From the NCBI GenBank assembly GCA_015207155.1, contig JADEXK010000002.1, forward strand, positions 1 through 64,000: a DNA stretch of 64,000 nt, read 5' to 3'. This document shows, one piece after another, positions 17,130-26,276 of this stretch. The notes under the pieces are model-generated. The model was not told the DNA's origin, made no database searches, and saw only the letters and a program-made list of their open reading frames with translations. The DNA is from Nostocales cyanobacterium LEGE 11386. Lineage in GTDB: Bacteria; Cyanobacteriota; Cyanobacteriia; Cyanobacteriales; Nostocaceae. The first letter of the stretch is position 1. The number at the start of each line of letters is the position of its first letter. The translations under genes were made by a program, and so were the position numbers.

Positions 17130-17564
17130 ATGGCGGAACGCATAGAATCCCTCAAAGCCGGAATAATTGGCGGTTTTTCTCTGTGTCTAAGTTTTTTGCT
17201 CACTAGGGTATTAAATACTCTAGTGCTGGCAAAGTATGTTCCTATACTTGCAAGTCTGCAAATAGATCTGAATTGGCGCTGGTGGCTAAGTGGGGGAATT
17301 GCTGCCTTCTCTGGCTTGCTGTTTGGTGTCACCTATCGCTATATCATTCGCACAGATCAAAATCCGCAGTTGAAAGCTGGCGGTGTACTGGCTTTTGGCT
17401 TGGTGCGGGGATTAACTCAGATTGAAGTTGGTGGGAATTATGCTGATGAAGTATTGCCTAATTTGGTGCTAGCTGGGGAAAGTGTATTGTGGTTTGTCAT
17501 GGGGGCGATCGCTCTTGATCTTGCTATCCAACTAGGCTGGGTTAAACCTTTTTCATCAACATAA
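17130..17564 (+). CDS. Conserved integral membrane protein, unknown function
   Basis: A hydrophobic protein of about 144 residues from the ATG at 17130 (MAERIESLKAG), with four predicted membrane segments (IIGGFSLCLSFLL, WWLSGGIAAFSGLLFGVTY, AGGVLAFGLVRGL, SVLWFVMGAIALDLAI). The frame is open to an ATG at 17055, but those extra 25 residues are polar and look unlike the rest. No motif suggests an enzyme. Divergent from petN. Looks like a cyanobacteria-specific family, from general memory only. Confidence 0.6.
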   Translation: MAERIESLKAGIIGGFSLCLSFLLTRVLNTLVLAKYVPILASLQIDLNWRWWLSGGIAAFSGLLFGVTYRYIIRTDQNPQLKAGGVLAFGLVRGLTQIEVGGNYADEVLPNLVLAGESVLWFVMGAIALDLAIQLGWVKPFSST

Positions 17565-17696
17565 GCATCAAGTCATACAAATCATGCTGGCAACATTGCA
17601 GCTATCTAAATGAATCTTGCCAATGCTAAAAGCTAGACTAAATAGTTAATAAGGGCATCAGTTAAATTCATTTAAAAGTGGGAAATTAAAAATCAA

Positions 17697-19052
17697 ATGC
17701 AAGTACCCAATCTGCTGAAAACCCCTTCTTCTCTCCAGAGATTCCAATGGGTTGTTGACCCTGTAGGATATATGGAAAATGCAGTTCAGCAATATCCTGA
17801 TATTTTCACAGCGAATGTAATTGGTACTGGAAACGGCTTAGTATTTGTGAACCATCCCCAAGCAGTACAAGAAATTTTAACCAACGATCGCAAAAAATTT
17901 GCCGCCCTGGGTGAGAACAACAAAATTTTAAAACCCTTAGTTGGCGACTATTCAGTTTTTATGCTGGAAGGCGATCGCCATCGTAAGCGGCGACAGCTAG
18001 TCATGCCTTCTTTTCATGGCGATCGGATGCGAAACTATGGTGAGTTAATTCGTAATCTTACAGAAAAAGTCTGGAGTCAGTTACCGACAGATCAAACATT
18101 TACGGCTCGTAACGCCACACAAGATATTTCCTTACAAGTGATCTTACAGACAGTCTTTGGTGTGCATGAGGGAGAACAAAGCCAACAGCTGAGAAAACAA
18201 CTGGCATTAATGGCGGATCTATTTCGATCGCCTATCACTTCTAGTTTTCTATTTTTTACTTTTCTGCAAAAGGATTTAGGCAATTGGAGTCCCTGGGGCA
18301 AGTTTTTAAGGGATAGGCAGCAACTTGACGAATTGCTCTATGCTGAAATTGCTAAACGCCGAGAGCAGAACGATGCAGATCGTATTGATATCCTCTCCTT
18401 GTTGATGTCGGCTCAAGATGAAGGCGGAAACTCGATGACAGACCAAGAGTTACACGATGAGTTGATGACTCTGCTGTTTGCTGGGTACGAAACCACCGCC
18501 ACAGCAATGGCTTGGGCTTTATATTGGATTCACAAAACACCCGAAGTCCGGGAAAAACTGTTGCAAGAACTAGATACCCTTGGTGACCTATCAGACCCGA
18601 TGAGTATTTTCCGGTTGCCTTATCTCACGGCTGTATGTAATGAAACCTTGCGAATTCACCCTGTGGCGATGTTGACGTTTCCTAGGGTGGTACAAGAACC
18701 TGTGGAACTTCTAGGACATGCTTTAGCACCTGGTACAGCATTAGCAGGCTGCATGTATCTGACTCACCAGCGTGAGGATTTATATCCAGAACCAAAGCAG
18801 TTCAAACCAGAGCGGTTTCTCGCACGTCAATTTTCTCCCTATGAATTTATGCCCTTTGGTGGTGGTGTGCGGCGCTGTCTGGGTGAGGCTTTGGCTGTGT
18901 TTGAAATGAAGCTAGTATTAGCAACCATTATGTCACGCTATGAACTCGCACTAGCTGATGATCAACCAGAAGTACCTCGCCGTCGAGGTGTTACCCTAGC
19001 ACCTGCCCGTGGTGTGAAGATGGTAATTAAACAGAGGCGATCGCAACCATAA
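17697..19052 (+). CDS. Cytochrome P450, CYP110-like
   Basis: A 451-residue haem-thiolate monooxygenase. Visible P450 signatures: the I-helix oxygen-binding motif AGYETTATAM (about residue 262), the K-helix ETLRIHP (ExxR), and the haem loop FMPFGGGVRRCLGEALA with the cysteine ligand near residue 397. The N-terminal LKTPSSLQRFQWVVDPVGYM is typical of the cyanobacterial CYP110 family, which oxidises fatty acids and related hydrocarbons in characterised members. No N-terminal membrane anchor. Not in an obvious pathway operon, so the substrate is unknown. Confidence 0.92.
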   Translation: MQVPNLLKTPSSLQRFQWVVDPVGYMENAVQQYPDIFTANVIGTGNGLVFVNHPQAVQEILTNDRKKFAALGENNKILKPLVGDYSVFMLEGDRHRKRRQLVMPSFHGDRMRNYGELIRNLTEKVWSQLPTDQTFTARNATQDISLQVILQTVFGVHEGEQSQQLRKQLALMADLFRSPITSSFLFFTFLQKDLGNWSPWGKFLRDRQQLDELLYAEIAKRREQNDADRIDILSLLMSAQDEGGNSMTDQELHDELMTLLFAGYETTATAMAWALYWIHKTPEVREKLLQELDTLGDLSDPMSIFRLPYLTAVCNETLRIHPVAMLTFPRVVQEPVELLGHALAPGTALAGCMYLTHQREDLYPEPKQFKPERFLARQFSPYEFMPFGGGVRRCLGEALAVFEMKLVLATIMSRYELALADDQPEVPRRRGVTLAPARGVKMVIKQRRSQP

Positions 19053-19058
19053 TCTCCA

Positions 19059-19595
19059 CTACTCAAAGACTGGCGACCATAATTCAGTAACTGGTACTTC
19101 CCAACCAGGTAGCAAGTCAGGAACTCTTAACACATCGCCATCTTGTAATATGATAGGGGTTTGCTCGTGTCGTCGGATTTCCACGGTGCGATCTTCTGGA
19201 TTGACCAAAATCCCCACAATCGTACCTTGAGCTAAGAACTCGTCAATTTTATCCCGCAGATCATCAATATTATCAGTCGGAGATTTTACCTCAACCATTA
19301 GATCAGGGGGAATGGTGGCGTAACCGCGAGGAGAACGGGGAAGACGTTCGGCGCGGATAAACGAAACATCGGGAGCGCGGGTATTAGCAAGGCGAAACCC
19401 GGCGCTAGACCCTGTAATGCGTCCAAGTTGACGAGGCTTGACCCAGTTCCACAGGTTTGCTCCAACTTGAAAGGCCACCTCATCAGACTCATAGCCAGAA
19501 GGACTCATAACAATAATTTTTCCATCAACTAGCTCCAGCCGATAGTCTGGATAATGCGCTTGCATGTTCTCTAAATCTTCGACGGTAAGTGACAT
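19059..19595 (-). CDS. Uma2-family (DUF820) endonuclease-like protein
   Basis: A compact Uma2 protein of 178 residues. Family marks: MSLTVEDLENMQAHYPDYR entry, LELVDGKIIVMSPSG, APDVSFI (catalytic aspartate), and PPDLMVEVKSPTDNIDDLRDKI with the ExK of the PD-(D/E)XK core intact. I chose the ATG at 19595, which has GGAGG about 8 bases upstream, over a longer frame to 19628. It is convergent with the P450 gene. About 30% the size difference from the Uma2 at 6.6-7.3 kb and clearly divergent from it, so not a local duplicate. Confidence 0.88.
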   Translation of the reverse strand: MSLTVEDLENMQAHYPDYRLELVDGKIIVMSPSGYESDEVAFQVGANLWNWVKPRQLGRITGSSAGFRLANTRAPDVSFIRAERLPRSPRGYATIPPDLMVEVKSPTDNIDDLRDKIDEFLAQGTIVGILVNPEDRTVEIRRHEQTPIILQDGDVLRVPDLLPGWEVPVTELWSPVFE

Positions 19596-19698
19596 ATTGC
19601 CTCCAACCGATAATCTCCTTTTCTGCATTTATTGTGCCATTGTTTCCAGGTGATAGGATTTTAAGGTATTGTCTTTGTTAACCGAAATTCAATTTTGT

Positions 19699-20889
19699 AT
19701 GGAATCCCTAACTTCTCGTATGCAGGCGGTACAGTCGCCAATCATTCCTGTAGTTGGGGAACTAATTAAAAATTCTCCCGGAACTATTTCTTTAGGACAA
19801 GGTGTGGTTTCATACAGTCCACCACCTGAAGTGTTAGAATTTTTACCTAAATTTCTGGCTGAATCAACTAATAATTTATACAAAGCAGTCGAGGGTATTC
19901 CCCCGTTGTTGGCAGCAATAGCGGGAAAGTTGCAAGCCTTCAATGGTATGGAAATTAATGAAGATAACTGCATTGTGGTGACGGCAGGTAGCAACATGGG
20001 TTTTATGAATGCTATTCTCGCTATTACTTCCCCAGGCGATGAGATTATCCTAAATACGCCCTATTATTTCAATCATGAAATGGCGATCGCTATGGCTGGT
20101 TGTCGTGCAGTGTTGGTAGAGACAGATGAAAATTACCAACTGCGTCCACAGGCGATCGCTCAAGCAATTACCCCGAAAACACGAGCAGTGGTCACCATTT
20201 CACCGAATAACCCCACAGGAGTTGTTTATTCAGAAGCGGCGTTACGCCAAGTGAATCAAATCTGCGGTACTCATGGCATTTATCATATTAGTGATGAAGC
20301 TTATGAATACTTTACTTACAACGGTGTGAAACACATTTCCCCTGGCGCATTTGAGGGAAATAACCAGTACACTATTTCTCTTTATAGCCTTTCCAAAGCT
20401 TATGGTTTTGCCAGTTGGCGCATTGGTTATATGGTGATTCCTCAACACCTGCTGGTTGCTGTGAAAAAAGTCCAGGATACAATTTTGATTTGTCCTCCAG
20501 TTGTTTCCCAGTATGCAGCATTAGGCGCATTGCAGGCTAAACCGGAATATTTACTAGAAAATATAGGTGCGTTGGCACAGCCCGCAGTAGGCATCGCTCA
20601 AGTACGAGAACTAGTAATCAACTCACTCAATCGCCTACAAGGCTTATGTAGTATAGCTCCTGCCAATGGCGCTTTCTATTTTTTCCTCAAAGTTTATACT
20701 GAGATGGATGCCTTTGATTTAGTCAAAAGATTGATTCAGGAACATCAAGTAGCGGTCATTCCCGGCACAACCTTTGGCATGGAAAATGGATGTTATCTGC
20801 GAGTTGCCTATGGTGCGCTGCAAAAAGATACCGCCAAAGCAGGAATAGAGAGATTAGTGCAAGGTCTACAAACGATAGTGAATAGTTAA
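19699..20889 (+). CDS. PLP-dependent class I aminotransferase
   Basis: A 396-residue fold-type I aminotransferase. Signatures: TAGSNMGFMNAIL (phosphate binding), VTISPNNPTGVVY (NNPTG), ISDEAYEYF (aspartate that contacts the pyridine nitrogen), SLSKAYGFASWRIGY with the PLP lysine, and LRVAYGAL with the substrate-carboxylate arginine. Closest by look to aspartate/aromatic aminotransferases of the AspC/PatA group, but the amino acid substrate cannot be fixed by eye. I chose the ATG at 19699; a TTG 30 bases upstream is also in frame. Lone gene. Confidence 0.9.
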   Translation: MESLTSRMQAVQSPIIPVVGELIKNSPGTISLGQGVVSYSPPPEVLEFLPKFLAESTNNLYKAVEGIPPLLAAIAGKLQAFNGMEINEDNCIVVTAGSNMGFMNAILAITSPGDEIILNTPYYFNHEMAIAMAGCRAVLVETDENYQLRPQAIAQAITPKTRAVVTISPNNPTGVVYSEAALRQVNQICGTHGIYHISDEAYEYFTYNGVKHISPGAFEGNNQYTISLYSLSKAYGFASWRIGYMVIPQHLLVAVKKVQDTILICPPVVSQYAALGALQAKPEYLLENIGALAQPAVGIAQVRELVINSLNRLQGLCSIAPANGAFYFFLKVYTEMDAFDLVKRLIQEHQVAVIPGTTFGMENGCYLRVAYGALQKDTAKAGIERLVQGLQTIVNS

Positions 20890-21531
20890 GAATAATATTA
20901 CAAAATACAAAATTCTGAGATGCCGATTATTAACAAGTAAAACTAGTAAACTCCAGTCACTAATTGTAAGTATTAAGTTTCTATAAAATAGTTGATGTAT
21001 CTATAAATGACCATCTTGATGTCTTTTCAGTTCAAGGCTGGATCAAGCAAAACTCGACAAACGGCGTAGATACCATCCCTGTCCAAAGACCTTCTATTAA
21101 GTTTGTATTTTCTCGGTAGAGTTTTTCGGGGAATTCTAAAAGTAGCGAATTATATTCGCCCAAAACTTTTCAAACATGCTACCTCTGAACTCAAACATGC
21201 TACCTCTGAACGCAACTTAGTATGAGTAACTTAGAAAAGTTGCTTGACGAATTCGATCTCAAATAAAAGCACAACATAGATTTCTATGCCCTATCCATAA
21301 TTATGGACATTAGTTTTATGGAATTATGCTGAGTTAAGCAAAAAGTAAGCAACGAAATTTTTATAATTGCCGCCAAATCATATATATTAAACCTTTCAGT
21401 CGCCAATGCGGTGTACCCTTCTTACGAGGTCGGGGCTTATTAAATTTCTTTTTGTTCCTAATGCAAGTATAAAAGTATTTTATATAAGCCTTATTTTAGG
21501 CATTCTTAATTTTAGTCTACTAGCTTAAATT
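20890..21531. other. Long intergenic region with a family B fragment
   Basis: About 640 bases without a supportable gene. It contains the 32-base inverted match to the family B element (21149-21180) and a 21-base tandem duplication (21170-21211). A short open stretch around 21007-21117 reads like a decayed coding remnant, but I recognise no family. Confidence 0.5.
21170..21211. repeat. 21-base tandem duplication at a family B end
   Basis: Two perfect head-to-tail copies of a 21-mer (tcaaacatgctacctctgaa plus c). The first copy overlaps the end of the 32-base family B fragment. Confidence 0.85.
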
Positions 21532-22998
21532 TTACTTCTTTTCTCGAACAGACTTAGCCCAAACCCAACCAGAAAGTCCATCATTTGTAGTAACCTTTCT
21601 CCATTGACCGTCATCACTTAATTCCCACAAAGTTACATCCTCATCATTTGGTAATTTACTGACTTCCTTCGCTTTTATACTTGGTGAAACACGTAGTACT
21701 ACTCCAGTATAGCCGGAATAGTTAGCTTTAATAACTCCTGATTTTCCTGAATTACGAGATATTTTGGCTACTTTTTTGCTTGCATTAACAGCTTCTACCT
21801 CAGATGAATTATGAGATGAAATAGAATTACACATACCTAGTAGAAAGATTACTCCAATTGCTGTCAGAATTGCAGGTGTATATTTCCAATTATTTATGCC
21901 GATATTATTAGTATTGTTACTTGAGGATATTTTTATCCTTAATGATTCTTGAAGTTGTAGTAAAGAATTTTGATAGGGTTCAACCCATTTTTGAAACGCT
22001 TCTGGAAATTCTGAGTCTTGCAAAAAATCAAAAAACTTAGGTGTATGATATGGGTCTATACTTAAACAGTAAACATCACAAAAATAAATAGCTAATATTG
22101 CGTGAATAATTGCTATTAATTCTTTAATAGAATGAATATTTTCTTTACTATTTGGTGCTGTACTTTCTAGGCTTGCTTTAATTTGTTCCCAATCCCATGA
22201 TGGTAAAGAAATTTGTTTATCATCACTTCCACTGTTATTTGAGTAAACAGAATTTGGCAACGTTAAAGTCATATAAACTTCACGCTCTGTAATAATACTA
22301 CTTAATATCAATGTAGGAACAGGATCTAATAAATCCCTAGCATGTACAGCCTGAATTTTGTCAATGGGTCGAGCAAATATTTGACGAAAACCAACAGGAT
22401 AAAGGTCTGAGGCGGTCGAATAGTATTTTTTTATTACACTTCCAATTTTATCTTCTACTTTTGCATATAATGACCGAAATTCTGGTATATTATTCTCGAT
22501 TTTAGGAGGTGATAAAAGTATCCAAAATCGATCAATTCTTGGAAAAAATAACTTTTGAGTTTCCTCTCGACTTAAGCTGAAAGGTAAACGATGAACATCC
22601 CAATGATTTTGGAACTCTTGTAATTTTAATTGGACATTTTCTGCATGATGTTGCCGGATTAAACTTAATTTATAGGACAGAAATCTTTGCTGCAGATCTA
22701 ATGCTTTTTTTTGCAATTCAATTTCTTTGTTTCTAAGTTCAATCAACTTTCCATCTGTTTCAATTTGATGTTTTAATACCTCTTGTTCTATTTTTAATCT
22801 TTCTAAGGATACTTTATATTTATTTTGTACTTCAAGCAGATTTGTATTATTTTGGATAGAAGAAGGAATTAAGGATCGCATTAAGTATGTAATACTTGCA
22901 ACAACTTCATGTCCTGTGTGGAAAATATTGTTGACAGTATTATTTGCACCTTGAATAAGACCATTAACCCAAGTGCTACTATTTTTATACATTTTCAA
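21532..22998 (-). CDS. Coiled-coil / membrane / SH3b protein of unknown function
   Basis: A 488-residue protein I do not recognise as a whole. In order: an N-terminal motif VNGLIQGANNTVNNIF (~12-27); a long charged coiled coil (~55-130, with NKYKVSLERLKIEQEVLKH); a globular domain beginning FWILLSPPKI and running to ~350, with the ARPIDKIQAVHARDLLDPVP segment; one membrane helix (~374-391, AILTAIGVIFLLGMC); and a C-terminal bacterial SH3 domain (GYTGVVLRVSPSIKAKEV to SGWVWAKSV). It lies 28 bases downstream of a small membrane protein that ends in a related NGL-QG-NN motif, so the two probably form one system. AT-rich codon use. Signalling or conflict-related function is only inference. Confidence 0.65.
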   Translation of the reverse strand: MKMYKNSSTWVNGLIQGANNTVNNIFHTGHEVVASITYLMRSLIPSSIQNNTNLLEVQNKYKVSLERLKIEQEVLKHQIETDGKLIELRNKEIELQKKALDLQQRFLSYKLSLIRQHHAENVQLKLQEFQNHWDVHRLPFSLSREETQKLFFPRIDRFWILLSPPKIENNIPEFRSLYAKVEDKIGSVIKKYYSTASDLYPVGFRQIFARPIDKIQAVHARDLLDPVPTLILSSIITEREVYMTLTLPNSVYSNNSGSDDKQISLPSWDWEQIKASLESTAPNSKENIHSIKELIAIIHAILAIYFCDVYCLSIDPYHTPKFFDFLQDSEFPEAFQKWVEPYQNSLLQLQESLRIKISSSNNTNNIGINNWKYTPAILTAIGVIFLLGMCNSISSHNSSEVEAVNASKKVAKISRNSGKSGVIKANYSGYTGVVLRVSPSIKAKEVSKLPNDEDVTLWELSDDGQWRKVTTNDGLSGWVWAKSVREKK

Positions 22999-23026
22999 AA
23001 TTGATAACTACTCAAATCTTCAACTA

Positions 23027-23407
23027 TTAAGGTTTAAAGTCATTTCTTACTTGATTATTATCTCCTTGAGTTAATCCATTAATAGTTTCAGCTTGGTTAA
23101 GAAATTGTGTAGCTTTATTTTCATTTTGTACTGATTTGACTACATTACTATTTTCATCTTGATTATGTCTTTGGATGTTGGCTGAAGATATATTGCTTTG
23201 AATTTTCAAGTACAGCCTAAATACAAAAAATAACAAAATTCCCAACCATAAAATAATCTGAATAAAATTAGTTAATCCTTGTATTAAATTTGTATTTGTA
23301 CCAATAAATTGCAAAAACTTGGGTATCCATAAATGAGAAGAGATACCCAAAACTGCCACAACACTTATTGTTCCAACAAATAATGCTAAATCTTTTTGAT
23401 TATTCAT
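23027..23407 (-). CDS. Small two-helix membrane protein, partner of the SH3b gene
   Basis: A 126-residue protein with two membrane segments (LFVGTISVVAVLGISSHLW and FIQIILWLGILLFFVFRLYL) and a soluble polar C-terminal tail. The tail ends INGLTQGDNNQVRNDF, matching the N-terminal VNGLIQGANNTVNNIF of the next gene. No known domain. The ATG at 23407 is followed by a normal open frame; the next gene starts 28 bases after its stop, so an operon is likely. Confidence 0.6.
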   Translation of the reverse strand: MNNQKDLALFVGTISVVAVLGISSHLWIPKFLQFIGTNTNLIQGLTNFIQIILWLGILLFFVFRLYLKIQSNISSANIQRHNQDENSNVVKSVQNENKATQFLNQAETINGLTQGDNNQVRNDFKP

Positions 23408-23504
23408 TGTTTAAATTTTATTATTAGTTATGATTAATTATACAGGTTATCTGTAGTATACATTATTCATACCAAGCAATAAGTAAAATATTTTTAATAC
23501 GTAC

Positions 23505-23540
23505 TTCTACCTCTGCAATCAGGACTGAGCAGAGGTAGAA
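23505..23540. other. Perfect 12-base-pair hairpin, unassigned
   Basis: ttctacctctgc is followed 12 bases later by its exact complement gcagaggtagaa. There is no T-run after either arm, so it is not a convincing intrinsic terminator. It lies about 100 bases upstream of the small two-helix membrane gene and could be an operator or an RNA-level element. Confidence 0.45.
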
Positions 23541-23683
23541 ATTTGCTCTTTTAGACTGTCTACACGTCTAAGAACTTGCACCAGCCACTTCAGAAGTCGG
23601 CTCTGCCTCTACGCACAACTTTCACGTCGTGCATCCCGGCTCAATACCTTGTTGAACAATCTATAAAATTAAACTGCTATTAC

Positions 23684-23943
23684 CTACAGCCGTCCTTCCC
23701 GTTCCAGTTTCTCCTGGACAGCAGTCAACAGCCATGCCCTACGGCTAGTCTTGGTTAGCTTCCGCGCATCATCAATGAGGTTGCACAACTGTTCTGGTAT
23801 TGCCATTTGAAACCTCACTTCTTTAGGGGTATCGTCAACTTCTTCAGTAATTGGTGGTGGACTCTGCCAGCATTTATGACACGCTCAATGTCTACCTGCT
23901 TGGGCTGCTTCTCACTAGAGCGGCTTGGTTTCTTAATAGTCAT
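23684..23943 (-). pseudogene. Ribbon-helix-helix (CopG-like) protein gene with a frameshift
   Basis: From the ATG at 23943 the frame reads KKPSRSSEKQPKQVDIERVIN and then runs into unrelated residues and a stop. Shifting the frame by one restores SPPPITEEVDDTPKEV, followed by MAIPEQLCNLIDDARKLTK and SRRAWLLTAVQEKLERE to a stop at 23684. The restored protein (~86 residues) looks like a CopG/ParD-type ribbon-helix-helix DNA-binding protein, as found in plasmid maintenance or toxin-antitoxin modules. An internal ATG at 23806 could still give the last 40 residues. No toxin partner is adjacent. A sequencing error in the 23860-23880 region would also explain this. Confidence 0.6.
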
Positions 23944-23989
23944 CTTGTACCTAAATTATTTTTCTCTCCCTAAAGTAACAAAAGAGGGA

Positions 23990-24670
23990 TTAATCTAAAG
24001 TAAATTCTACAAAATCTGGTTGTCCTTCATACAACATATTTCTGTCCATTGCAGACAAAGTTTTATTGTGAGAACGCTCAGAATTTAAACAGCGACAAAC
24101 TAACTGGGCGACATCTGCACGATTGATACTGCCAACAATACGCGGATCTTCAGTTAAAATACCATTACCTGTTGCTGGTTCTGACTTTAATCCACCAGGA
24201 CGGATGATTGTGTAGGTGAGTCCACTAGCTATTAAATGTTGTTCAGCTTTGTCTTTTTCGACTAATACAGGCCCCAGTGTTGCCAAAGCTTGCGGAGGTA
24301 AAGCACCAGCACTATTGCCAGTACCAATGGAAGACACCAGAATAAACTTTTGTACTCCAGCTTTCACTGCGGCATCAATGAGATTTTTATTACCCAGATA
24401 ATCTGCTCTTTCACCTTGTGTGGGTAAACCGCCAATGGTACTGATAACGGTGTGAATAGGCTCATTTGTCAGGATGGCGCGTTCGACATCATCCACATTC
24501 AAAGCATCTCCCATAACAGGCTGAATATTCATCGCTTCTAGTTCAGCAGCAACAGTTTCATTTCTCAGGAATGCTTTCACCTTGAGATTTTGTGCTGTCA
24601 AGTATTGGGCAATTTCTCGACCAACGCCACGACTTGCCCCAGCCAGAAAAATGTAAGATGTACTTGTCAT
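23990..24670 (-). CDS. Atypical SDR / NmrA-like NAD(P)-binding protein
   Basis: A 226-residue Rossmann-fold protein. The cofactor loop is FLAGASRGVGREIAQYL (residues ~8-24), followed by DALNVDDVERAI, VISTIGG, and FILVSSIGTGN with the SDR5-like strand. YTIIRPGGLKSEP matches the atypical SDR active-site segment, which lacks the YxxxK pair. Members act as NAD(P)H-dependent reductases or as redox-sensing chaperones; in plants and cyanobacteria related proteins assist chlorophyll or photosystem biogenesis. Function here is not determined. It lies 27 bases downstream of the alpha/beta hydrolase gene, probably in the same transcript. Confidence 0.82.
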   Translation of the reverse strand: MTSTSYIFLAGASRGVGREIAQYLTAQNLKVKAFLRNETVAAELEAMNIQPVMGDALNVDDVERAILTNEPIHTVISTIGGLPTQGERADYLGNKNLIDAAVKAGVQKFILVSSIGTGNSAGALPPQALATLGPVLVEKDKAEQHLIASGLTYTIIRPGGLKSEPATGNGILTEDPRIVGSINRADVAQLVCRCLNSERSHNKTLSAMDRNMLYEGQPDFVEFTLD

Positions 24671-24697
24671 AAAATTGTTTCAATACTCACAAATTAA

Positions 24698-25681
24698 TTA
24701 TTTACGCTCAAAGGATTTTATCAAAGGATTGGCAGTATTTAGTAATTGCTCAAGCTCTAGAGATACCTCTGGTTGGTGGCGTACATAAGTATCAATAAAT
24801 AAACCAATAGTTTGAGCCATCAGCAAACGGATATTTTCTTGGGGTTGAGTAGCAGGGAAGTCAACAAAGGGTATGGCGGCTGTTTCGTCGCAGGAGTCAA
24901 CTATCGAAAAATGATTTGCTCCTGCCAAAATTACCAAATAACTGTCATTTCTTCCCCCAGCAATTGCTTCATGGAATGTACGTATGACTGGAGTAGTAGC
25001 ATCTCCTGCAATCAAGCCATAATGAGCGTTGCTGTTAGCAATTATGCCATCACAAGTTCCGCCGATGATTAGCAGAGGTAGAGAATCTGGTAGAGGCAAA
25101 ATTTGATTGGCTTCATGTCCCAACATCATCATTCCGGCTGTATGTGTACCGTAAGCAAACGATGCTGCAACTTGAGGGAAAAACTGGGGGTCAGCGTTTT
25201 CCATCGCTACTCTACCACCTTCTGAGTGCCCACCTAAGATGATACGTTGCAAATCAAGCTTTCCAGCCAAAATACTCCTGGTTTGTAACTTTTCTAATGT
25301 AGCCAGCACTGCTGGTAAAGCCGAAGCCGTGGGAGCGGTACGATAAAGTGTTGGTTTTCTATGTTCTAAATTAAACCCAGGCGTAAAACTAGTCATTCCT
25401 GGTAGGGTTTCCGCAATCCAGTTAAACAACACTACAACTAATCCACGTTCAGCCAGTTTAATTCCTAACCATTGGTATTGTTGGGCATCACAGTTAAAAC
25501 CATTGAAGAAAATCACCACCGGGAAAGGAGCCTTTTCTGGATTAACAGGCATAATTCCCATATTTTTGGCTACATCACTCTCTAAAATCAACGCCGGATA
25601 GAGAATTTTCAGATGGATGGTATCGTAAGGAGATTGAGCATCATCAACTTTGGCAGCTTCAACAATGGCTCGGATATTCAT
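24698..25681 (-). CDS. Alpha/beta hydrolase, chlorophyllase-like
   Basis: A protein of about 327 residues with the alpha/beta hydrolase core: PVVIFFNGFNCDAQQYQWLG (oxyanion region), nucleophile elbow GGHSEGGRVA (GxSxG), LLIIGGTCDGI with the likely catalytic aspartate, and GANHFSIVD with the histidine. The pattern resembles chlorophyllase/PAF-acetylhydrolase-like enzymes. I chose the ATG at 25681 (MNIRAIVEA). Neighbouring NAD(P)-binding protein in the same direction suggests a small metabolic operon; substrate unknown. No signal peptide. Confidence 0.82.
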   Translation of the reverse strand: MNIRAIVEAAKVDDAQSPYDTIHLKILYPALILESDVAKNMGIMPVNPEKAPFPVVIFFNGFNCDAQQYQWLGIKLAERGLVVVLFNWIAETLPGMTSFTPGFNLEHRKPTLYRTAPTASALPAVLATLEKLQTRSILAGKLDLQRIILGGHSEGGRVAMENADPQFFPQVAASFAYGTHTAGMMMLGHEANQILPLPDSLPLLIIGGTCDGIIANSNAHYGLIAGDATTPVIRTFHEAIAGGRNDSYLVILAGANHFSIVDSCDETAAIPFVDFPATQPQENIRLLMAQTIGLFIDTYVRHQPEVSLELEQLLNTANPLIKSFERK

Positions 25682-25904
25682 TTGCGGCTTCCTCACATCA
25701 CTTCTAAAAAATCTGCGTATTCATTCAGTTTTTAGCTAGCATCTAACCAAATAAATCAAGAAATATAGGGGAATGTTAAAATTTAAACACAGTAATTTAA
25801 AACTTCCCCAGTTCAGATAGAGCAATTATACTTAACCCAGTTGTAGGAGGTATATTTGTCAGGGATTATGCGAATCTAACAAGTAAATCTTCTCAGAAAG
25901 ACTT

Positions 25905-26276
25905 ATGAGTAAACAACTGCAAAAAGACATAGAATCATCTCAAGACATCAGATTAACTGCTACCACAAAGATATGGGGAATGACCGTTGGTATTCTAGTA
26001 ATTTGCATCCCACTTTCATCTGTTACTAAAAGTGGCCCCATTCTTCCTTTAGCCGCTATTGGTGGTGCAGCAGTTGGGACTATTGCCATATGGCGTGCTG
26101 ATGAAAAAAAATCAAAAAATCAGTATTTACAATCTCAGCAAATGGAACTTTTAGAGCAAAGATTAGTCAATTTGGAAACAATAGTGAGCAGTGATGACTT
26201 TGATTTACGGATGAAAATTAAACAGTTAAAAATAAGTGATAGTACTAAGCCTAATATCAATGAAGACAAAGCTTAA
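25905..26276 (+). CDS. Small membrane protein with C-terminal coiled coil
   Basis: A 123-residue protein with two hydrophobic segments separated by a short turn (KIWGMTVGILVICIPLSSV and ILPLAAIGGAAVGTIAIW). A charged helix with heptad spacing follows (QSQQMELLEQRLVNLETIV). No family recognised. Lone gene; the 390 bases after it are AT-rich and empty. Confidence 0.6.
   Translation: MSKQLQKDIESSQDIRLTATTKIWGMTVGILVICIPLSSVTKSGPILPLAAIGGAAVGTIAIWRADEKKSKNQYLQSQQMELLEQRLVNLETIVSSDDFDLRMKIKQLKISDSTKPNINEDKA

Noticed and set aside
21007..21117. Possible coding remnant (VQGWIKQNSTNGVDTIPVQR)
   Set aside because: Open for about 36 codons to a stop, but no family recognised and no start; could be chance.
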